This document shows, one piece after another, positions 31,193 through 39,669 of a stretch of DNA of 40,245 nucleotides (its first letter is position 1; each line of letters begins with the position of its first letter). A program made the translations under genes and the position numbers. Source of the DNA: a virus. Location: the IMG/VR virus record IMGVR_UViG_3300005912_000001, positions 1 through 40,245 of that record, one strand, 5' to 3'. A model generated the notes under the pieces. That model was not told where the DNA came from, searched no databases, and worked only from the letters and a program-made list of their open reading frames with translations.

Positions 31193-32826
31193 TCCAGCCT
31201 TTTCATATCGATGGTTTCGCTGGGGGCGGGGGCGCGAGCGAGGGTTATGAGCGCGCGTTTGGGAGACGGGTGGATGTCGCGATCAATCATGATCACGAGG
31301 CGCTCACGATGCACCGCGCTAACCATCCTTTGACGCGTCATTTCCGGGAGGATATCCGGGCGCTGGATCCAATCGCTTTGTGTAATGGTAAACGTCCGAC
31401 GAGCGCTTGGTTCTCTCCAGATTGTAAGGACTTTTCGAAAGCCAAGGGAGGTAAACCTAAGAGCAAACATATCCGAGGGCTGGCTTGGATCGTAATCCAT
31501 TGGGTAAATACGGTGAAGCCTCTCACTATCTTCATGGAGAATGTTGAGGAGTTTGCGTTCTGGAGTCCTCTGCTCGCTGATGGCTCGCGCAATCCTTGGC
31601 GCAAGGGGTGGTTCTTCCAGTGTTTCACGGGCGCACTGAAGCGCCGGGGTTACGTGGTGGAGTGGAGGGAGTTGAGGGCTTGCGACTACGGAGCTCCGAC
31701 GATCCGGAAACGCTTCATCTTGGTCGCTCGATGCGATGGGGAATCAATCGCTTGGCCTGAGGTAACTCACGGGCGCGCGGACTCAGAGCGAGTGAAGTCG
31801 GGTGAGTTGAAACCGTATTTACGGGGGGCTGATTGCCTTGATTTCTCGATCCCTTGTCCGTCGATATTCCTCACGTCGAAACAAGCGAAGCGGGTCCGCG
31901 TGAAGCGCCCTCTCGTGAAGGCTACTCTTCAAAGAGTCGCGAAGGGGATTGATCGGTTTGTGTTGAAATCAGCAAAGCCGTTTCTCGTTTCGCTCACCCA
32001 TCAAGGGGGAGATCGGATTGAGTCAATTGAGGAGCCTTTTCGGACGATCACAGCCGCGAATCGAGCAGAGAAGGCGCTTGTTTCTCCGGTCTTGACCTAC
32101 GGTCAGCACGGGGGGCGATCACGCGACGCCAGCGCACCGATGCACACGATCACAGCGAGTCCCAAGGACAGCAACGCGTTGCTTGCGGTGAATCTTTGCC
32201 GTCAGTTTGGGACGGGGATCGGTCACAGTGCGAACGAGCCTCACCGAACTATCATGACGCAGGGAGGCGGGAAAACTCAGCTCGTGACGACGTATCTCGC
32301 GCAGAACAACACGGGGAGCGTGGGGCATGATGCACGGGCTCCGATTTCGACGATCACGGGGCGCGGGACACAACAGAGCGTGGTTGGGGTGTCATTGCTC
32401 CAGTATTACGGGCAATCACAGCCAACAGGGATCCGGGGACCACTCAACACGATCACGACTCACGATCGATTTGCGCTTTGTGAGGCGCTGGGAGCGATCC
32501 CTCCTCTCACGCCGGATCTCGAACGGAAGGCGCGCCGAGTCGCCAAATTCCTGCGCTCGTATGGCGTCGAATTTGAGGGTGAGTTTGCTACGGTCGGAGA
32601 CTATATTCTGACCGATATCGGGATCCGGATGTTGACTCCGCGTGAGCTTTTTCGGGCTCAGGGTTTTGGTGATCACTACCAGATCGGGGATGATCCAACG
32701 AAGCGGTTTCAGCTCACAAAAACGTCTCAGGTGAGGATGTGCGGGAACAGTGTCCCGCCTCCCCTTGCCGCAGCTGTGCTGCGTGCAAATTTGACAGAGA
32801 ACATCAAACAGGAGGTTGCCGCATGA
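31189..32826 (+). CDS. C5 cytosine DNA methyltransferase with repeated target domain
   Basis: This 545-residue enzyme would methylate cytosine at C5. Motif I is F-A-G-G-G-G-A-S-E-G (about 10-19), the catalytic Cys is in S-P-D-C-K-D-F-S (C79, with Asp where Pro is usual), motif VI is E-N-V-E-E and motif VIII is D-Y-G-A-P-T-I-R-K-R. Residues about 270-420 hold five degenerate repeats of about 40 residues around R-T-I-T-A or S-T-I-T-G. Motifs IX-X end with C-G-N-S-V-P-P-P. The start is TTG, overlapping the previous stop, with AAGGGGG upstream. No restriction partner lies nearby, so it probably protects phage DNA. The target sequence is unknown. Confidence 0.9.
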   Translation: MIQPFHIDGFAGGGGASEGYERAFGRRVDVAINHDHEALTMHRANHPLTRHFREDIRALDPIALCNGKRPTSAWFSPDCKDFSKAKGGKPKSKHIRGLAWIVIHWVNTVKPLTIFMENVEEFAFWSPLLADGSRNPWRKGWFFQCFTGALKRRGYVVEWRELRACDYGAPTIRKRFILVARCDGESIAWPEVTHGRADSERVKSGELKPYLRGADCLDFSIPCPSIFLTSKQAKRVRVKRPLVKATLQRVAKGIDRFVLKSAKPFLVSLTHQGGDRIESIEEPFRTITAANRAEKALVSPVLTYGQHGGRSRDASAPMHTITASPKDSNALLAVNLCRQFGTGIGHSANEPHRTIMTQGGGKTQLVTTYLAQNNTGSVGHDARAPISTITGRGTQQSVVGVSLLQYYGQSQPTGIRGPLNTITTHDRFALCEALGAIPPLTPDLERKARRVAKFLRSYGVEFEGEFATVGDYILTDIGIRMLTPRELFRAQGFGDHYQIGDDPTKRFQLTKTSQVRMCGNSVPPPLAAAVLRANLTENIKQEVAA

Positions 32827-32856
32827 GGGGCGTATTCCTCAACGCAACCCCACGCG

Positions 32857-33144
32857 ATGCCTGAACGACTTATGACCTCACAAAAACTAATCACACTACT
32901 GCGCAGACACGCGCAAAAATCAGCCGCGATCAATTTTGAACTGGAGAACCTTTTTCCGGAGGGGGCGGAATGCAAATTTATGCTAAGTTGCCGCCAGATG
33001 ATCGCGACTAAAGGGACAATCCTGAGTGCGCGGATGAGTGGGGGGCATCCTCAGGTCGTGGTCCGTTTAAGTGCAGTTAATCGATGGGGATACGCGACCG
33101 TTAAGCGCGTCTCGCCCGAGAATGTCATTGTCGTTGAGAAGTAA
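32857..33144 (+). CDS. Early protein of unknown function, 95 aa
   Basis: This basic protein contains L-I-T-L-L-R-R-H-A-Q-K-S and, near the end, V-V-V-R-L-S-A-V-N-R-W-G-Y-A-T-V-K-R-V. No family is recognised. An ATG five codons downstream (M-T-S-Q-K-L, 32872) may be the real start. It lies between methyltransferase and ParB genes, and neither start has a clear Shine-Dalgarno sequence. Confidence 0.5.
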   Translation: MPERLMTSQKLITLLRRHAQKSAAINFELENLFPEGAECKFMLSCRQMIATKGTILSARMSGGHPQVVVRLSAVNRWGYATVKRVSPENVIVVEK

Positions 33145-33181
33145 TCACGAGCCCAAACCAAACCTCCAACTGTAATATATT

Positions 33182-35533
33182 ATGAATACACCAACGAAAC
33201 CGAAAAAAACGAAAACGGATCCAGCCTCATTCTCATGGGATGAAAAAGGAAATTGCGTTGAGGGAAATTGCATCACGATCCAAGCTGGGACGCATGGGTT
33301 CGTGTTGCTCTTTACCGCCCTCCGTCCTGATGGTGAGGGGTGGTCTTACGGGGCGATTGTTTCGGATGGAGCACCTGACCCTTTAATGAATCATCCCTGC
33401 ATGGCTCAGGGGCTTGCGGAAACGACGGAAGCGGAAGCGGTGGAGAGTGCTGCGTCTCTGGTCACGTTTAATCGTGATTTACCAAAGGAGCTGATTGATT
33501 GCGTTGATAATTACTTTAAGCCCGCCCTAGGTCTTGCGATCACTGAGCCGGTTTTGCCGGGGACTGCGAGCGAGTGGAGAGAGGATGGGGAGTGTCTCAC
33601 GCCGGAGATCATCAAGGTCGCGCTGAAGGGCGCTTTTGAGGTGGAAATCTATCTAGGGGTGACTGAAGCGGGTCACTGGTTTGCGGGTCAATACTGCCGG
33701 ATTGAGGAGGAGGAGGTTTCGACGTCTTGCACGCGTAACGGGGAGGCGTTTGCTGATCGTAAGTCTGCGTTTCGCTGGGTTCTCAATGCGGCGCTCGAAT
33801 TCTACACGGTGACGCGCAAACCGGTGAGGGGGCTCAAGGGTGCAACGACTGCGATCAGCGTATTGCTGGAGGCTTTGGATGAGGCTTGCGCGCCGGTTGT
33901 CGCGCCGGTCAATGCGCGCGCGCCGGTTTATGTGACGAGTTACGCCGCAACTGCGGTCGCAAAGATCCAGCGCAATCCCGAAAACAATCGGAAGCATTTC
34001 GACGCGGTGGCGCTCCGGGAGCTTGCGGACTCGATTCGGGCGGAGGGGCTTCATCAGCCGATCTTGATCCGGCGTTTACTGGATGGGGAGATTCCTACGG
34101 GGGAGCTTTCTCTAGGGGATGCGAGCGCGCCGGAGTTTGAGCTGATCGCCGGAGAGAGGCGCTGGAGGGCGATGGCTATCGCCGGACGTGATACAATCGA
34201 CGCGAAAATCTACGAGGGGCTTGTGCGCTCGAAGATGAAAGCTATCGCACTTATCGAGAATCTCCAGCGCGAGGGGCTTAACTGCATGGAGGAGGCTGAG
34301 GGCTACACGGATTTGATGAAGGATGAGGGGCTTTCAACGGAGGCTTGCGCGGACCGGGTGGGGAAAAATCGGAGCACGGTCGCAAAGTTTGTGAGGTTGC
34401 TCCAGTTGCCGGATTTGGTGCGAGATCAGTTGAGAGAGGGCATTTTCTCCCCTAGCCATGGGCACGCGCTCGCGCGGTTTGCGGAGTGGCCGGATCATCT
34501 GCGGGTGATCGCAGAGGAGGCGCTGGAGGCTCGCGCATCGTCGAAAGTATTAGAGAAGGGGGTTCCGTTCGTCTCTGCGTTGATCAAAGCGGAGCTTGCG
34601 GTGGTGATCGATCAGTTCGCCGCCGTGAAGTTGCCGCCGAAGTTCAAGGGGTTGCCTCAGTATATCTCCCGAGGGGATGGGGATTGGGTGTGCTTCGATC
34701 CTGAGCACTGGAGAACCTACCTTGAGGAGAAAGCCGAAAAACAACGGCTCAAAGAGGAGGCTGATGCTAAGGAAAAACAGCTAGCCGAAGCGGACCTAGC
34801 GAAGAAGAAACGCAAACAGCTCCGACTTGCAGACCTGGACCGCGATTCCTACCGCCGATTTGAGGGAGATAGCGCGGATTTGCTCGCGCTGGTGCCTGAG
34901 AGCTCGAAGCGGGACGCGAAGGACTGGGACAAATCGGATACGGTGATCGTCACCGATGTTGAGCTAGCTGAGAGGCTCAAAAAGGCGCTACAGCGTGCCA
35001 CGAAAAAGAACCGCAAGGGGATCGCAATCGAGATCGAGGGGCACGTTTTGAAGGGGTTGAAGAAGCTGAAGACAGTCGGGTCGAGAGAGATCGCCTGGCT
35101 GGTGTTTATGCGGACGGATCTGAGAGAACAACGGATCACGATGAGCCTCACAGCGGAGGCGGTAGATCGGAGCGCGGAGGCGTTCGGATCGCCGTCGGCG
35201 TTGCCTGACAGTGTGCTAGAGATCGGTGATCGCAATGTTTCGGGCGAGGCATTCGCCGCGCATGAACAGAAGCGGCTCCATGAACTCAATACGTGTTCAG
35301 GGGCTGAGCTCGTGAGAGCGTTGATCGCTGAGCGGTTGCCGAGTGCGTTGGTCGATATGATCGAGGCCGGGCCGGACTCACTGGGTGCTCGATATCTGCG
35401 ATGGTGGCTCAATACGGATACGCTTTGGCTCCTAGAGGAATCCGAGGAGGGGCGCGCCGAACTGATCGCAGAGGTGAAGGATTCGGGCTGGTATGAGAGA
35501 GCGATAGCCGGGGAAGAGGAGGAGGAAGGATGA
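33182..35533 (+). CDS. ParB-family protein with N- and C-terminal extensions
   Basis: This 783-residue protein has a full ParB core. N-P-E-N-N-R-K-H-F starts the CTPase domain near residue 264, G-E-R-R-W-R-A lies at about 324-330, E-N-L-Q-R-E-G-L-N at about 359, and a helix-turn-helix (C-A-D-R-V-G-K-N-R-S-T-V-A-K-F) near 385-405. Family knowledge: G-E-R-R and E-N-L-Q-R bind CTP and let ParB close as a sliding clamp after loading at parS. Residues 1-255 and 450-783 are extensions not seen in chromosomal ParB; the latter contains a coiled coil (about 520-560). No ParA lies in the genome. Four parS-like palindromes are likely sites. Start ATG 33182 has no Shine-Dalgarno sequence. Confidence 0.88.
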   Translation: MNTPTKPKKTKTDPASFSWDEKGNCVEGNCITIQAGTHGFVLLFTALRPDGEGWSYGAIVSDGAPDPLMNHPCMAQGLAETTEAEAVESAASLVTFNRDLPKELIDCVDNYFKPALGLAITEPVLPGTASEWREDGECLTPEIIKVALKGAFEVEIYLGVTEAGHWFAGQYCRIEEEEVSTSCTRNGEAFADRKSAFRWVLNAALEFYTVTRKPVRGLKGATTAISVLLEALDEACAPVVAPVNARAPVYVTSYAATAVAKIQRNPENNRKHFDAVALRELADSIRAEGLHQPILIRRLLDGEIPTGELSLGDASAPEFELIAGERRWRAMAIAGRDTIDAKIYEGLVRSKMKAIALIENLQREGLNCMEEAEGYTDLMKDEGLSTEACADRVGKNRSTVAKFVRLLQLPDLVRDQLREGIFSPSHGHALARFAEWPDHLRVIAEEALEARASSKVLEKGVPFVSALIKAELAVVIDQFAAVKLPPKFKGLPQYISRGDGDWVCFDPEHWRTYLEEKAEKQRLKEEADAKEKQLAEADLAKKKRKQLRLADLDRDSYRRFEGDSADLLALVPESSKRDAKDWDKSDTVIVTDVELAERLKKALQRATKKNRKGIAIEIEGHVLKGLKKLKTVGSREIAWLVFMRTDLREQRITMSLTAEAVDRSAEAFGSPSALPDSVLEIGDRNVSGEAFAAHEQKRLHELNTCSGAELVRALIAERLPSALVDMIEAGPDSLGARYLRWWLNTDTLWLLEESEEGRAELIAEVKDSGWYERAIAGEEEEEG

Positions 35534-36093
35534 AAAAGTATTTTCTGAAATTCGGACTACACGACTACGTGGAGCCTTTCACCGTCGATCATTGTCCTGA
35601 AAATGACGGGATCGATGTCATGGAGATTTTCGCTCGCTACGCGAAAATGCGTAAACTCTGCGGTGCAAGCGCGGTTATCAAGCGTGATGAATTCGAGCGC
35701 TTCCTTTGGGCGGAATTCGGGTTAGAAACGGTGAGGCTACCTCCAAAGATCACGCAACGAACAATCGTTTGTTTGTGCGGTTCGACGCGATTTATGGAGG
35801 TCTTTAACCGAGCGAACCAAATCGAGACTATCCGAGGAAAAATCGTGCTTTCGGTCGGATGTGACACGAAATCGGAGCAATATCGATTGATGGACGATGC
35901 TAAAGGTGTCGGAACAAAAATCGCGCTCGATCAGCTCCATCTCGACAAAATTGAACTAGCGGACGAAGTGCTGATTCTTAACGTCGGAGGCTACATCGGA
36001 GAGTCTACGCGTAAAGAAATCGAAAGGGCTAAAATGCTGGGAAAGCGCCTGCGGTGGTGGGAGCAATCGAAAGCAGCGGAGGAGCAATCATGA
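35530..36093 (+). CDS. Nucleoside 2-deoxyribosyltransferase-like protein
   Basis: This 187-residue protein has a Rossmann-like core: V-C-L-C-G-S-T-R-F (about 79-87) near the start of the domain, L-D-Q-L-H-L-D-K-I-E-L-A-D-E-V-L-I-L-N-V-G-G-type strands, and Y-I-G-E-S-T-R-K-E-I-E-R-A at the end. The glycine-rich first loop and the G-E-S-T segment are typical of the nucleoside 2-deoxyribosyltransferase/DUF4406 superfamily. A role in nucleotide pools, base change or defence evasion is possible. GGAGGAAGG before the ATG is a strong Shine-Dalgarno sequence, and it overlaps the ParB gene (ATGA). Confidence 0.7.
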   Translation: MKKYFLKFGLHDYVEPFTVDHCPENDGIDVMEIFARYAKMRKLCGASAVIKRDEFERFLWAEFGLETVRLPPKITQRTIVCLCGSTRFMEVFNRANQIETIRGKIVLSVGCDTKSEQYRLMDDAKGVGTKIALDQLHLDKIELADEVLILNVGGYIGESTRKEIERAKMLGKRLRWWEQSKAAEEQS

Positions 36094-36350
36094 AGCAGGG
36101 TATCACCTATGTGATCGGACGTGATGGGGTGGATAAAATGGATGTGATTCGCACGTTCGAAGCGCGCCACCTCGAGCGCAATGAGCAGTTCGCGACGATT
36201 CAGGAGATGACGCTAAGTCGGGGTGCGATTCGGCAAATCAATTTTTGTGAGCAGCGAACGCGAAACGTGATCGTCGGAGTCACGGGGACCGCTGAGATCG
36301 TCCATCACTTGCCGAAAGCCGCGCGGATCGTCGTGATTCTCGAACCCTAA
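36090..36350 (+). CDS. Early protein of unknown function, 86 aa
   Basis: This small protein contains M-D-V-I-R-T-F-E-A-R-H-L-E-R and ends in a strand pair (V-I-V-G-V-T-G-T-A-E-I-V ... R-I-V-V-I-L). No family is recognised. The ATG overlaps the previous stop and GGAGGAG precedes it. It is the last gene of this early run before a 76-base gap ahead of the replication gene. Confidence 0.5.
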   Translation: MKQGITYVIGRDGVDKMDVIRTFEARHLERNEQFATIQEMTLSRGAIRQINFCEQRTRNVIVGVTGTAEIVHHLPKAARIVVILEP

Positions 36351-36426
36351 AAAAATTTGACTACTCCATCTAGTAGCTATTCCGCCTCGCAACCACAACC
36401 TGTTGTGCCCTCCCCTCTTTTTGCCC

Positions 36427-38514
36427 GTGCCTAAAAAACAATCGTCCGAGCCGTCCGAGGCTCCTGAAACTCCACCTGTGAAGGTTGACCATGTGAAGGA
36501 GATTTACTCCGCGCTTTCTGGTCAACCTGTCCTACTTCGCGTCCGGGAGGGAAAGAAGGGGCCAGTCGATAGGGGCTGGGATCAAACAACATGGGAGGAC
36601 ACGCTCGACGAGGGATATCGCGAGGATCTCGGGCGGGGAAATATCGGTGTATTGCTGGGTCGTCGGAGTGCATTGAGGGTCGCGGGGGAGGTGTATCACC
36701 TTTGCTCGATCGATATCGATGACGACGCGGACGTTGAGCCGTTCCTTGAGCTCAATCCGAGGCTCCGTCAGACGTTGATGACTAAGGGCAAGCGAGGGGG
36801 AAATCTCTGGGTCTGGGCATTGCGCGATTCGTATCCGGCTATGCACTACCTGAAGAAAACCGGAGAAAACGGAGAGCCGGATAGAGATCAACCGTGGGGC
36901 GAGTGGAGAACTGACGGGGTGAACGAAGAAGGAGAGGAACGCGCTTTCCAAACCGTGATCTACGGGACGCATCCGGACGGGATGCGCTATCAGCGAATAT
37001 CGAAACACAAGAGTCCGATTCGGATGGATTTCGAAGAAATCGAGTGGCCTGAGGAGTTGTTTCTCCCGTGGGCAAAATCGGACTGGGATCAGTTGGTTGA
37101 TGATCACGGAGAGCCGTGGACTAAGAGCAAAAAGGGCGCTTTCACGCTCAATCCGCCGTTTTGGGTGGGGCTCTATGCGACTCAGCGCACGATTTTGTAT
37201 GAGCCTGAAGAGGGTAGATTCTACGACTACCAGGACGATAGGGGGCTCTGGGTGAACGAGTCGGAGGACTCCGTCCGCTGGAAGTATTCGCTCGATATGA
37301 AAAAAGCGAGCGATGACGCAAAGGAACCGGCGTTGTTGGGTAAGCGCACGAATACGTTTTTGCAGGGGTTGACGAGTCTGCTGAAGGGGTGCGTCGAAAA
37401 GCGCGAGGCGTTCAAGAGAGAGCCAGGTCTCGTTCATCTGCAAAACGGGATGCTCGATCTACGCAACGACCCTCCCACCCTGAGCTCGTTCGAACCCCGC
37501 TTTCATTCAAGAAATCAAATCCCGGTCGATCTCGTGGAGGGCGCTGACTGCCCGGTGTTCCGTAAGGAACTACTTGAGGCGGCTTTGCCGCCCGGTGACG
37601 TTTCTCTGATTCAGCGTTGGGCGGGTCAGTTATTACTAGGGGTGAATCTGACTCAAAAAATCATGTTGCTCGTAGGTAAGGAGGGGCGGGGTAAATCGAC
37701 GTTAATGAACGTGATTAAGTCCATGATCGGAATGAGTAACATCGCCGGACTTCGAACGGAGCACCTACACCAACGTTTCGAGCTATTCAACTACATCGGG
37801 AAAACGTTCCTAATCGGTGCCGACGTGCCGGGTAAATTCTTGATGACGGAGGGCGCTCATGTGCTCAAGGCGCTAGTAGGAAAGGACGTGTTGACCGCAG
37901 AGAAGAAGAACGGAGACAGCGTCAACATTATCGGAGATTTCAATATCGGACTTACGTCAAACAGCCGTCTCAAGGTGAAGCTAGACGGGGACGCGGGGGC
38001 ATACGGACGCAGGTTGATGATCATCAATTACGAGCGTCCAAAGCCCGAACGCCCCGACCCCCATTTTGAGGAACGACTGATTGCGTCCGAGGCGTCCGGG
38101 ATCCTGAACTGGATGATTGAGGGGGCCATGATATTGCTGGAGGAAATCAGGACGACGGGCTCGATCATCATGAATGCCGAGCAAAAGGATCGGGTTGAGT
38201 CGTTGCTTGCTGAGTCGGATTCGTTACGTCAGTTCGTCACGAAAGTCGTCACGATATCAGAGGGTGACGATGTCACATCGCAGGAATTGTCCATTGCCTA
38301 TGTCCAGTATTGCGAAGCGCGAGGATGGAACCCGCTCCCAACGAAACGCGTCGAGTCAGCCATGCCGGACGCGATGACAGAGATCCATCGGGTAGCGAAA
38401 CGAAACGACATCAAGCGCGATGACGGGCATCACGCCCAGAAAGCGCAAAGAGGATATCGAGGGATCAAGATATTGGTCACTGAAGATCCAGAGGAGGGCT
38501 TCAGCGATGTCTAG
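36427..38514 (+). CDS. Replication protein: PrimPol primase plus D5/SF3 helicase
   Basis: This 695-residue protein (from GTG 36427) joins two replication activities. The N-terminal half has the primase-polymerase acidic site S-I-D-I-D-D-D (about 93-99), R-G-G-N-L-W-V-W and the Q-T-V-I-Y-G-T-H-P-D-G-M motif. The C-terminal half is a D5-type SF3 helicase with Walker A G-K-E-G-R-G-K-S-T at about 417 and S-N-S-R-L-K-V as sensor region. It would prime and unwind at the phage origin. A TTG at 36403 would give eight more residues; GTG giving M-P-K-K looks better. It contains a paired 9-bp repeat at its start and a degenerate parS-like site at 37556. Confidence 0.88.
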   Translation: MPKKQSSEPSEAPETPPVKVDHVKEIYSALSGQPVLLRVREGKKGPVDRGWDQTTWEDTLDEGYREDLGRGNIGVLLGRRSALRVAGEVYHLCSIDIDDDADVEPFLELNPRLRQTLMTKGKRGGNLWVWALRDSYPAMHYLKKTGENGEPDRDQPWGEWRTDGVNEEGEERAFQTVIYGTHPDGMRYQRISKHKSPIRMDFEEIEWPEELFLPWAKSDWDQLVDDHGEPWTKSKKGAFTLNPPFWVGLYATQRTILYEPEEGRFYDYQDDRGLWVNESEDSVRWKYSLDMKKASDDAKEPALLGKRTNTFLQGLTSLLKGCVEKREAFKREPGLVHLQNGMLDLRNDPPTLSSFEPRFHSRNQIPVDLVEGADCPVFRKELLEAALPPGDVSLIQRWAGQLLLGVNLTQKIMLLVGKEGRGKSTLMNVIKSMIGMSNIAGLRTEHLHQRFELFNYIGKTFLIGADVPGKFLMTEGAHVLKALVGKDVLTAEKKNGDSVNIIGDFNIGLTSNSRLKVKLDGDAGAYGRRLMIINYERPKPERPDPHFEERLIASEASGILNWMIEGAMILLEEIRTTGSIIMNAEQKDRVESLLAESDSLRQFVTKVVTISEGDDVTSQELSIAYVQYCEARGWNPLPTKRVESAMPDAMTEIHRVAKRNDIKRDDGHHAQKAQRGYRGIKILVTEDPEEGFSDV
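36442..36459 (-). repeat. Paired 9-bp repeat at the primase gene start
   Basis: TCGTCCGAG and CCGTCCGAG in tandem, the - strand form of TCGGACGGT. It lies six codons into the primase-helicase gene and may be an autoregulatory or origin-linked binding site. Confidence 0.5.
37556..37571. promoter_or_regulatory. Degenerate parS-like site
   Basis: TGTTCCGTAAGGAACT keeps both arms of the TGTTCC-N4-GGAACA family except the last base and changes the four-base centre. It lies inside the primase-helicase gene. It may be a weak site or chance. Confidence 0.3.
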
Positions 38515-39244
38515 ACCATCACCAAAGGAACGAGCGAGCGCGTTCGTAAGAGGCGCGCGCCCATCGATCGCAGGTCAACACGGTCACGATGCTCTGTTTT
38601 CGGTCGCTTGTGGACTCGTGGTCGGATTCGGGCTCTCCGATGGGGACGCTTGGGAACTCCTCACAGAATACAATCTAGCTAACTGCAACCCAGCATGGTC
38701 GGAGAAGGATCTTAGGCGCAAACTCACTCACGCTCGAAGCAAAGCGGACAAGTCTCCGAACGAGGTCGGAGCTCTCCTCAACCAAGATCGAGCCGATTAC
38801 ACAGGTCCGAAAATCCAGAGCAACGACCCCGGTTCTACTCCGATCCGCAACGACGCCCCGGCTCCCGCGCCTTCTGGAACGCCTCAATCAACCGCCCAAT
38901 CTCGGACGGTGCGGACGCCTAAATTCAAAGTTCGAAAGTTAGGGGAAGGGGTAAAAAAGCGAACAGTTCGGACGATTCGGACGGTTGTCGCCCATACTTT
39001 TATAAATAGGTCACCAGTTCCCCCACTCACGAGAGTTAAAGAAACACCGTCCGAACCGTCCGAGAACAAGCAGACTCCGAAGCCTGAGCCATCTCCAGAA
39101 CCCGAATCAAAGCCTGTCAAGCGGTCGAGAGAGCTCCTCTGGGGCGATACGCGGACGACGATCATGAGAGATGGAACGGTGACGCGTGAGCACTCAAACG
39201 GACGCATCGAAACCCGTCGATCAGTCGAGAACGAAGAACAATAG
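38507..39244 (+). CDS. Primase-associated (PriCT-like) protein with disordered tail
   Basis: The first 80 residues of this 245-residue protein, with L-S-D-G-D-A-W-E-L-L-T-E-Y-N and P-A-W-S-E-K-D-L-R-R-K-L, match a helical module often fused to primases. The rest is Pro/Ser/Thr-rich and charged, with little order. It overlaps the primase-helicase stop by eight bases and is preceded by GAGGAGGG, so the two are coupled; it may be a helper subunit. Its 3' half carries three paired 9-bp repeats and an A+T-rich patch, so part of the gene may serve as the origin, as lambda O does. Confidence 0.65.
   Translation: MSRPSPKERASAFVRGARPSIAGQHGHDALFSVACGLVVGFGLSDGDAWELLTEYNLANCNPAWSEKDLRRKLTHARSKADKSPNEVGALLNQDRADYTGPKIQSNDPGSTPIRNDAPAPAPSGTPQSTAQSRTVRTPKFKVRKLGEGVKKRTVRTIRTVVAHTFINRSPVPPLTRVKETPSEPSENKQTPKPEPSPEPESKPVKRSRELLWGDTRTTIMRDGTVTREHSNGRIETRRSVENEEQ
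38901..39063. other. Candidate replication origin with paired 9-bp iterons
   Basis: Three pairs of tandem 9-mers lie here: CTCGGACGG-TGCGGACGC (38901), GTTCGGACG-ATTCGGACG (38966) and, inverted, two copies of ACCGTCCGA (39046). Between the second and third lies ACTTTTATAAATAG (38994-39007), the most A+T-rich patch around. Iterons next to an A+T-rich element inside or beside a replication gene are the usual architecture of lambdoid and plasmid origins. Confidence 0.5.
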
Positions 39245-39255
39245 CCGCAATTTCC

Positions 39256-39669
39256 ATGGAACAATCTCACCAAGAATCTCCTGAATACAGATCCGCAGTC
39301 GAACGAGCCAGCGTTGAGGAATTCAAGAACCCCTTTGACGTGATCGATGAACAGACAAGAGGGGATCTTATTTGCCAGCTTGCGGAAGTCCTGACTCCGA
39401 TCCTCCAGTTCATCGCCAAAGGTCGCCTTACTCGGACGATGGCGATGAGATCATGGGTTTGGTTATACGAGACCCGGTCAGACTTGATCGCCGGGGAGAC
39501 GATTGACCAATGCGCCAAGCGCGCCGGAGTCGCACCTCAACGCGTTCACACCTTGATCAAAGAGTTCAGGAACGTCGTCCCAGGTTTCCGATCATCCCGC
39601 CGCAAGTCCGATCGGACCGTTGCCTCTATGAAGAAAACCGCAGCGCGAAAAAGGAGGGGCGAAAAATGA
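39256..39669 (+). CDS. Helix-turn-helix protein, possible late regulator
   Basis: This 137-residue protein has a C-terminal helix-turn-helix (I-D-Q-C-A-K-R-A-G-V-A-P-Q-R-V-H-T-L-I-K) followed by a very basic tail (R-K-S-D-R-T-V and K-K-T-A-A-R-K-R-R). The N-terminal half is helical (L-I-C-Q-L-A-E-V-L-T-P-I-L-Q-F). It lies between replication and packaging genes, where many phages encode their late activator, so it is a candidate for recognising the CGTTGATAGC motifs; this is inference. There is no Shine-Dalgarno sequence. Confidence 0.55.
   Translation: MEQSHQESPEYRSAVERASVEEFKNPFDVIDEQTRGDLICQLAEVLTPILQFIAKGRLTRTMAMRSWVWLYETRSDLIAGETIDQCAKRAGVAPQRVHTLIKEFRNVVPGFRSSRRKSDRTVASMKKTAARKRRGEK

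Noticed and set aside
32740-32765. Hairpin GCGGGA-N6-TCCCGC as a regulatory site
   Set aside because: It lies in the conserved C-G-N-S-V-P-P motif of the methyltransferase, so protein coding explains it.
32823-32864. 13-codon frame overlapping the methyltransferase stop
   Set aside because: It has an ATGA overlap but is too short to support as a gene; it may only assist coupling.
36356-36395. TTGACT and CTACT-N6-AGTAG as a promoter/operator before the primase gene
   Set aside because: No -10 at proper spacing, and the inverted repeat is too short to link it to the repressor operator.
36532-37443. 303-codon frame on the - strand
   Set aside because: It lies entirely within the primase-helicase gene, whose motifs are clear; the frame is a shadow from codon bias.
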